Below, piece by piece: positions 54,607 through 59,901 of a stretch of DNA of 59,901 bases. The notes under the pieces were generated by a model. The model did no database searches and was not told the origin of the DNA. It saw only the letters and a program-made list of their open reading frames with translations. Within the stretch, counting starts at the first letter, position 1. Each line of letters opens with the position of its first letter. Source of the stretch: an uncultured bacterium (lineage in GTDB: Bacteria > Actinomycetota > Coriobacteriia > Coriobacteriales > Coriobacteriaceae); the NCBI GenBank assembly GCA_905215385.1, contig CAJMPY010000016.1, positions 1-59,901 of the forward strand. The letters run 5' to 3'. Position numbers and translations under genes: made by a program.

Positions 54607-57477
54607 ATGAGTCGCCGCAACACCGAACTGCTCTTGCTCATCGCCTCGGCGTTCCCCGTCATCCTGCTGTATGCGATGTACGTGCTCACCGCGGGCGCCG
54701 CCATCTCCTTTGAGACGCTCGCCGTGCCGATCGGCCTCTTTGCCGCCTTCGCCGCGGCACATATCGCCGTGCGCATCTTGGCGCCCGGCGCCGACCCCGC
54801 CATCCTACCCATCGTATTTATACTTTCGGGCATCGGCATCACGTTCGTGACACGCCTCGCCCCCGCTCTCGCCATCTCACAGCTCATCATCCTGTTTGTC
54901 TCGGTGGCCCTGATGGTGGGAACGCTCGCACTGGTCAAAAACCTCGACGTGGTCATGCGCTACAAGTACACCTTTGGCATCATCGGCATCATCCTGCTGA
55001 TGCTGCCCATCTTTATCGGCACCACGATCTCGGGCTCCAAGCTGTGGATTCGCATCGCGGGCTTTACCATCCAGCCTGGCGAGTTCGCCAAGGTCTTTAT
55101 CGTGCTGTTCCTGGCCGGGTACCTGGCCGAGAACCGCGAGCTGCTCTCCATCTCCAACCGCAAGATCCTGGGCTTTAAGATCCCTCGCCTGCGACTGCTG
55201 CTGCCGCTGTTTGCCGTGTGGGGTGTGTGCCTGCTCGTCGTCGTCTTCGAACGCGACCTGGGTTCGGCCGTGCTGTTCTACACCATCTTCTTGCTGATGC
55301 TCTACGTTGCCACGGGGCGCTTTTCGTATGTCGTTATCGGCCTTGCGCTCTTAGCCGTTGGAGCTGTGGGCGCCTACAAGTTCCTGTCTCACGTTCAGGT
55401 GCGTTTCCAGGTTTGGGTCGATCCGTTTAAGGACGCCCAGGGCCAGGGCTACCAGATCGTCCAGTCGCTCTTCTCGCTTGCCGATGGCGGCCTGGTCGGT
55501 GTTGGCATCGGCAACGGCATGGCCAACAACATCCCCGTCGTCGAGTCCGACTTTATCTTTTCGGCTATCGGCGAGGAGATGGGCCTTTTGGGCGGCGGCG
55601 CCGTGCTCATCCTGTTTATGCTTTTTGCCGTGCGTGGCCTCACCACGGCTGCCCGCGCTAAATCCGACCTTGCCGCCTTTAGCGCCACCGGTCTTACGGC
55701 AGCCATCAGCTTCCAGGCCTTCTTGATCGTTGGCGGCGTAACCCGCCTGATCCCGCTGACCGGCGTCACCCTGCCCTTTATGAGCCAGGGCGGCTCCTCG
55801 CTGCTGGCAAGCTTTATCATCGTCGCGCTCCTGCTGCGCGCCGGTGACGAGGCGACCGGACGCGAGGCCGAGCTTACCGGCACCGGCACCATGGCCGCCA
55901 TCACCGATGATCAGGTCGCATCTGCCGCCGCCCCGACGGGCACGCGCTTTGCCACCTCGTCTTCCTACGGCAGCGGCAGCCATTCCGTCGGCTCGCGCAT
56001 GCGCCGTCGCCTGCTCGACACGCCTGAATCCGGTGTGCTCGGCCGCGTTGCGCTCGCCAACCGTCTAACCCGTGCGGTGCTCGCCTTTACGGCGCTGTTC
56101 GCCATCCTTATCGGCAACCTCACCTATGTCCAGGTCATTAAGGCCAAGGACTATCAGGACATGCCGACCAACAACCACACCATCGCCCGCTCCAAGTACA
56201 TCCAGCGCGGCTCCATCATCACGTCCGACGGCGTGACGCTGGCCGAGTCGCTGCAGCAGGAGGACGGCACCTACGTACGCTCCTACCCCAACGGTAACCT
56301 GGCAGCGCACGTGGTTGGCTACGTGAGCCAGCAGTATGGCACCACCGCCATCGAGAGCGTCATGAACGACACGCTCACCGGTTCTAAGGACTACTCCAGC
56401 TGGAACAACGCCATCGCGTCGCTCGCGGGCCAGACCCAGCCGGGCAACACCGCCAAGCTCACCATCGACTCGCGTATCCAGACGGCGGCCGAGCAGGCAC
56501 TCAAGGGCTTTAAGGGCGCTGTAGTGGTCATCGACCCGCGTACCGGCGCGGTACTCGCATGTGCCAGCTCGCCCACCTACGACAACACCAACATCGACGC
56601 CCTGCTGCAGGCGGGCGGCGGCGAGGACGGCTCCATGTACAATCGCGCCATGGACGCGCTGTACACGCCGGGCTCCACGTTTAAGGTCGTTACGCTTTCC
56701 GCGGCACTCGAGACCGGTACCGCCAGCCTTACCAGCACCTACCAGGCGCCCGGCTCCATGGACATCGGCAACGCACCGGTCACCAACTATGCCAACGAGA
56801 GCTACGGCACCATCAGCCTGCAGCAGGCCTTTGCCGTGTCCTCCAACGTCGTCTTTGGCCAGGTGGCAAACGAAGTTGGCGCAAACACGCTCGTGCAGTT
56901 TGCCAACGCCTTTGGCTACGGCCAAAAGCTCGGCCAGGACCTGACCTCCGCGGCCTCCATCATGGCAGACCCGTCGCTCATGACCGAGTGGGAGACCGCC
57001 TGGGCCGGCGCCGGCCAGCCTGTCGGCATGGACCACACGCCCGGCCCGCAGACCACCGTCATGCAAAGCGCCGTGATTGCCGCCGCCATCGCTAACAGTG
57101 GCGTGGTCATGGACCCGTACTTTGTAGCCCAGGTACTCGCCCCGGACGGAACTGTGGTCAAGACCACGCAGTCCCGCTCGCTGGGTCAGGCCGTCAGCTC
57201 CGCCACGGCCGACCAGGTCAAGCAGGCCATGCTCGCCGTCGTCCAGTCCGGTACCGGCACCGATGCCCAGGTCCCCGGCGTCAAGGTCGCCGGCAAGACC
57301 GGCTCGCCCGAGACCGGCGGCACCAACGTCAACTCGACGTTCGTTGGCTTTGCACCTTACGATTCACCCACGGTCGCCATCTCGGTGGCCTTGGAGGATT
57401 ACGACAAACACGACGTCAAGGCGGCCAAGATTGCCGGCATCGTCCTGACCGCGGCGCTCGCCGCACAGGGAGCGTGA
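54607..57477 (+). CDS. Fused RodA/FtsW glycosyltransferase - class B PBP transpeptidase
   Basis: 956 residues in one frame. Residues 1-415 are a SEDS protein with about ten helices and family blocks VVFERDLGSA, ESDFIFSAIGEE and GLTLPFMSQGGSS-like VTLPFMSQGGSS. After a linker (about 420-485) comes another helix (about 490-510) and a class B PBP: pedestal with RGSIITSDG, then the transpeptidase with STFK (S690), SSN (745-747) and KTG (897-899). It would both polymerise and cross-link peptidoglycan. Mycobacteria encode these as separate rodA and pbpA genes at the same place. ATG 54607 has GGGAG eight bases upstream. Confidence 0.93.
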   Translation: MSRRNTELLLLIASAFPVILLYAMYVLTAGAAISFETLAVPIGLFAAFAAAHIAVRILAPGADPAILPIVFILSGIGITFVTRLAPALAISQLIILFVSVALMVGTLALVKNLDVVMRYKYTFGIIGIILLMLPIFIGTTISGSKLWIRIAGFTIQPGEFAKVFIVLFLAGYLAENRELLSISNRKILGFKIPRLRLLLPLFAVWGVCLLVVVFERDLGSAVLFYTIFLLMLYVATGRFSYVVIGLALLAVGAVGAYKFLSHVQVRFQVWVDPFKDAQGQGYQIVQSLFSLADGGLVGVGIGNGMANNIPVVESDFIFSAIGEEMGLLGGGAVLILFMLFAVRGLTTAARAKSDLAAFSATGLTAAISFQAFLIVGGVTRLIPLTGVTLPFMSQGGSSLLASFIIVALLLRAGDEATGREAELTGTGTMAAITDDQVASAAAPTGTRFATSSSYGSGSHSVGSRMRRRLLDTPESGVLGRVALANRLTRAVLAFTALFAILIGNLTYVQVIKAKDYQDMPTNNHTIARSKYIQRGSIITSDGVTLAESLQQEDGTYVRSYPNGNLAAHVVGYVSQQYGTTAIESVMNDTLTGSKDYSSWNNAIASLAGQTQPGNTAKLTIDSRIQTAAEQALKGFKGAVVVIDPRTGAVLACASSPTYDNTNIDALLQAGGGEDGSMYNRAMDALYTPGSTFKVVTLSAALETGTASLTSTYQAPGSMDIGNAPVTNYANESYGTISLQQAFAVSSNVVFGQVANEVGANTLVQFANAFGYGQKLGQDLTSAASIMADPSLMTEWETAWAGAGQPVGMDHTPGPQTTVMQSAVIAAAIANSGVVMDPYFVAQVLAPDGTVVKTTQSRSLGQAVSSATADQVKQAMLAVVQSGTGTDAQVPGVKVAGKTGSPETGGTNVNSTFVGFAPYDSPTVAISVALEDYDKHDVKAAKIAGIVLTAALAAQGA

Positions 57478-57609
57478 TGCCCATGATTGAATCGGACACC
57501 CGAGGCGCGCCGCGGCCGAAGAGTTAGCGGCAACGCGCCACACGGCCCCAGCGGCCACATCGTAGGTACTACACACATCGTTGAGCGAATAGTTATGTTA
57601 GGAGCAGGA

Positions 57610-59571
57610 ATGGAACAGAGGGTCCTCGGGGGAAGATACCTCCTCAAGGATAAGGTGGGGACAGGCGGCATGGCGACCGTCTACCGTGCACAGGACCAGG
57701 TCCTCGACCGCACGGTTGCCGTCAAGATCATGCTGCCGCAGTATGCTGGCGACGCAACCTTCGCCGCACGCTTTAAGCAGGAGGCCCAGGCAGCAGCCGG
57801 TCTCTCCTCCCCCTATATCGTGGGCGTCTACGATTGGGGCAAGGACGGCGACACATATTACATCGTCATGGAGTACCTGCGCGGCACCGACCTTAAGAGC
57901 GGCATCAAGAGCCACGGCGCCCTCGACCCCAAGAAGGTCGCCCAGATCGGCTCGCAGATCAGCTCCGCGCTTTCGGTCGCCCACAAGCACGAGATCATCC
58001 ACCGCGACATCAAGCCGCAGAACATCATGGTGCTGCCCGACGGCAACATCAAGGTGATGGACTTTGGCATCGCGCGCGCCAAGAACAGCCACCTCACGCA
58101 AGACAACAACGTGCTGGGAACCGCCCACTACGTCAGTCCCGAGCAGACCCGTGGTCAGGACCTCGGCCCCACCTCGGATATCTACTCGCTGGGCGTCGTG
58201 ATGTACGAGTGCGCCACCGGCCGCGTGCCCTTTGACGGTGATGACGCCATCTCGGTCGCACTCAAGCAGGTCAACGAGCTGCCTATTCCGCCGAGCCAGA
58301 TCAACTCCGGTGTCGACGCCGACCTTGAGCGCATCATCCTCAAGTGCATGGAGAAGGACCCGGCAAACCGCTTCCAGACCGCCGACGAGCTGCGTCAGGT
58401 GCTCAACAGCTACCTGTCGGGCCGTGCCGTCAACATCTCGGAGCCCACGCGCATCATCGGTGCACCCGGTGAGCTGGGCGCCACCAAGACTCGCGAGCTT
58501 TCCGATCAGACGCGCGCCATGGTACGTCCCGTCTCGGGCGTGAGCGGCCAGAATACCGCTCGTAGCTCGGTTTCGGGCTCCACCGGCTCCTACGAGGTCG
58601 AAAAGCCCAAATCCAACAAGAACAAGATCATCGCCGCCGTGGTGGCAGCCGTTGCCGTCATCGGTATCGTGGTGGCCTTTGCCACAGGACTCTTTGGCGG
58701 CGAGCAGGTCACCGTGCCCGATGTGCTAGGCAAGGACCAGCAGACTGCCGTCGAGCAGATCAAGGAAGCCGGCCTCGAGGTCGGCACCATCGACCAAAGC
58801 TACAACGACGATGTCGACGAGGGCAAGGTCGCCGAGCAGACGCCCAACGGCAACACCAAGAAGGCCAAGGGCACCAAGGTGAACCTGGTAATCTCCAAGG
58901 GCCCCAAGCCCTCCGAGAAGGTCGAGGTTCCCCGGCTGGTCGGCCTGACCAAGGACCAGGCAGAAGCCGCGCTGGCAAGCGTTGGCCTGAAGGGCAACGC
59001 CTCCGAGGAGGCCAACGAGGCCGATGAGGGCCAGGTCTTTGAGCAGGGCACCGAAGCCGGTAAGGAAGTCGAGAAGGGCACGACCATCTCGTACAAGGTC
59101 TCGAGCGGCCCGGATACCACGTCCGTCCCCGACCTGACCGACATGACCGAGGCCCAGGCGCGCAACGCCCTCGATATGGCAGGCTTTGGCGTCGACGTGA
59201 GCTACCAGGAGAACGACTCGGTTACCGAGGGCACCGTGATTAGCTGGAACCCCAGCGGCAAGCAGAAGCCTGGCGCCACGATTACCGTCGTCATTGCCAA
59301 GAAGTCCGGCAAAGCCAGCGTTCCGGGCAACCTGTACGGCAAGAGCATCTCCGCCGCCGTTACCGCGCTCAACAACGCCGGGTTCTACAACATCGCATTC
59401 TGCGATCAGAACGGTAACCCCGTGAGCGGCAACGAAAACGCCACCGTTACGGGCGTCTCCCCCACCGGCAAGCAGTCTACCGACAGCACGATTACGCTGA
59501 CGGTTGCACTTTCTGGCTCGGGTTCGGGTTCAGGCACGAGCACGGGCGACGATTCCGGTACGACCAACTAG
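57610..59571 (+). CDS. pknB: PknB-type Ser/Thr kinase with PASTA repeats
   Basis: 653 residues. Kinase about 10-270: VGTGGMATVYRA, Lys39, HRDIKPQN (131-138), DFGIAR and SPEQ. A juxtamembrane segment, a helix (about 339-362) and four PASTA repeats (about 365-431, 437-501, 503-565, 568-634) follow, with a Ser/Gly/Thr tail. PASTA domains bind muropeptides or lipid II, so the kinase reports the state of the wall. ATG at 57610 has AGGAG five bases upstream; earlier frame codons are unsupported. It ends the operon, 133 bases after the fused RodA-PBP, a gap large enough for its own promoter. Confidence 0.96.
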   Translation: MEQRVLGGRYLLKDKVGTGGMATVYRAQDQVLDRTVAVKIMLPQYAGDATFAARFKQEAQAAAGLSSPYIVGVYDWGKDGDTYYIVMEYLRGTDLKSGIKSHGALDPKKVAQIGSQISSALSVAHKHEIIHRDIKPQNIMVLPDGNIKVMDFGIARAKNSHLTQDNNVLGTAHYVSPEQTRGQDLGPTSDIYSLGVVMYECATGRVPFDGDDAISVALKQVNELPIPPSQINSGVDADLERIILKCMEKDPANRFQTADELRQVLNSYLSGRAVNISEPTRIIGAPGELGATKTRELSDQTRAMVRPVSGVSGQNTARSSVSGSTGSYEVEKPKSNKNKIIAAVVAAVAVIGIVVAFATGLFGGEQVTVPDVLGKDQQTAVEQIKEAGLEVGTIDQSYNDDVDEGKVAEQTPNGNTKKAKGTKVNLVISKGPKPSEKVEVPRLVGLTKDQAEAALASVGLKGNASEEANEADEGQVFEQGTEAGKEVEKGTTISYKVSSGPDTTSVPDLTDMTEAQARNALDMAGFGVDVSYQENDSVTEGTVISWNPSGKQKPGATITVVIAKKSGKASVPGNLYGKSISAAVTALNNAGFYNIAFCDQNGNPVSGNENATVTGVSPTGKQSTDSTITLTVALSGSGSGSGTSTGDDSGTTN

Positions 59572-59623
59572 TCGCAACCCAACCGCTCATTACGGCTCTC
59601 GCCGCAAACATATTCGCTCACAG

Positions 59624-59663
59624 GCGCCCGCTTGCTCCCCCAGCAAGCGGGCGCTTCGTTTTT
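59624..59663 (+). terminator. Terminator of the kinase operon
   Basis: Thirteen-base perfect stem (59624-59636 with 59642-59654) with a 5-C loop, followed by TTCGTTTTT. A textbook intrinsic terminator 53 bases after pknB. Confidence 0.92.
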
Positions 59664-59682
59664 GACATGGCATGAACCAGAA

Positions 59683-59711
59683 GAGCCCGGCACCGTGGTG
59701 GTACCGGGCTC
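59683..59711 (-). terminator. Duplicated terminator hairpin of the tRNA remnant
   Basis: Eight-base stem (59683-59690 with 59704-59711), part of a 69-base block (59676-59744) repeated 128 bases to the right at 59804-59872. Confidence 0.5.
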
Positions 59712-59721
59712 GACAAATCTC

Positions 59722-59794
59722 TGGTGCCCCCGGGCGGATTCGAAAACTCCCCCCGCGGGGAAATTGGTGACGCGGGTGTCGACGGTTCGAATCC
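59722..59794. pseudogene. Scrambled tRNA remnants
   Basis: Bases 59722-59744 match the CCA, acceptor and T-arm end of the tRNA-Arg at 59850 (minus strand), then the similarity stops. Bases 59772-59794 are the exact reverse complement of 59864-59886, i.e. the anticodon-stem/T-arm of the same tRNA lying in the opposite orientation. Neither piece is a complete tRNA. The arrangement is what repeated integration or excision at a tRNA attachment site could leave. Confidence 0.55.
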
Positions 59795-59810
59795 TGCGCT
59801 TAGACCAGAA

Positions 59811-59839
59811 GAGCCCGGCACCGTAGCGGTACCGGGCTC
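59811..59839 (-). terminator. Terminator of tRNA-Arg
   Basis: Eight-base stem (59811-59818 with 59832-59839) just beyond the CCA end of the leftward tRNA-Arg. It is nearly the same hairpin as at 59683-59711. Confidence 0.55.
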
Positions 59840-59849
59840 GATATTCCTC

Positions 59850-59901
59850 TGGTGCCCCCGGGCGGATTCGAACCGTCGACACCCGCTTTAGGAGAGCGGT
59901 G
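59850..59901 (-). tRNA. tRNA-Arg (anticodon CCT), cut by the window edge
   Basis: On the minus strand the visible part gives the anticodon arm (CCGCT-CTCCTAA-AGCGG, anticodon CCT), variable loop, T-arm GGTTCGAATCC and acceptor half CGGGGGC-A-CCA, with CCA encoded. The D-arm and 5' acceptor half lie outside the window. CCT reads the AGG codon. Confidence 0.88.

Noticed and set aside
59568..59882. Small open frames over the right-hand tRNA region
   Set aside because: They read through tRNA and terminator hairpins; such frames are common false genes at tRNA loci.

Overview
The window looks like chromosomal DNA of a high-GC, anaerobic, host-associated actinobacterium, most probably a Coriobacteriia member close to Collinsella. 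The reasons are protein-level and inferential: an arginine deiminase operon, a single-chain pyruvate:ferredoxin oxidoreductase, an actinobacterial fhaA-fhaB-pstP-rodA-pbpA-pknB type operon, LytS/LytTR pairs and a membrane-bound LuxR regulator. No species marker (16S rRNA) is present. Coordinates, starts and repeats were read by eye; no alignment or search was run.

Layout. 0-9.2 kb: tRNA-Asp, a YfcE-type phosphodiesterase, then two LytS/LytTR two-component modules that flank a glycosyltransferase, an UMF1/Atg22-type transporter and a Zn-dependent phospholipase C family protein. 9.3-13.5 kb: an amidohydrolase with an APC permease, then a divergent secreted C39-like protease. 14-19.5 kb: a beta-glucoside PTS operon (LicR-type regulator, IIA, IIB, IIC, GH1 6-phospho-beta-glucosidase). 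19.8-28 kb: an arginine catabolic island in which yfcC-like antiporter, arcA, arcB and arcC run leftward, while a second arginine deiminase and an S24/LexA-like regulator run rightward. A second carbamate kinase, sharing a block of about 1,046 bp that looks identical, closes the island. 28-30.5 kb: an AT-rich accessory patch with a gene remnant, 34-bp tandem repeats, an AAA/DUF4143 ATPase and an 80-bp tandem array. 30.5-34 kb: pyruvate:ferredoxin oxidoreductase. 34.4-38.2 kb: FHA protein, Ser/Thr kinase and secreted/anchored protein, encoded back to back. 38.4-42.7 kb: recR, ybaB and dnaX, interrupted by an inverted small membrane-protein gene. 42.8-49 kb: a YcxB-like membrane protein, a LanFEG-like ABC exporter operon with a secreted protein and a possible 30-residue Cys-rich peptide, and an unusual LuxR regulator carrying two membrane modules and two HTH domains. 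49.4-59.6 kb: a six-gene cell-envelope signalling operon (kinase, FhaA, FhaB, PP2C phosphatase, a fused RodA-PBP, PASTA kinase). The right edge holds a partial tRNA-Arg next to scrambled tRNA remnants.

How it fits together. The arginine island imports arginine, deiminates it to citrulline, splits citrulline to ornithine and carbamoyl phosphate, and makes ATP with carbamate kinase. The PTS operon brings in phosphorylated beta-glucosides and cleaves them. Pyruvate from sugar use is oxidised by the PFOR. The 49-59 kb operon couples peptidoglycan polymerisation and cross-linking to muropeptide-sensing kinase signalling.

Intergenic DNA is rich in structured repeats. At least three modular families recur near 13.5, 19.6, 34.4 and 49.1 kb. 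One is an alternating inverted 14-mer array with the same 30/32-base spacing at two distant sites. The strongest leads for new biology are the repeat-flanked arginine island, the double-module LuxR regulator with its exporter and putative peptide, the SEDS-PBP fusion, and the regular intergenic arrays.
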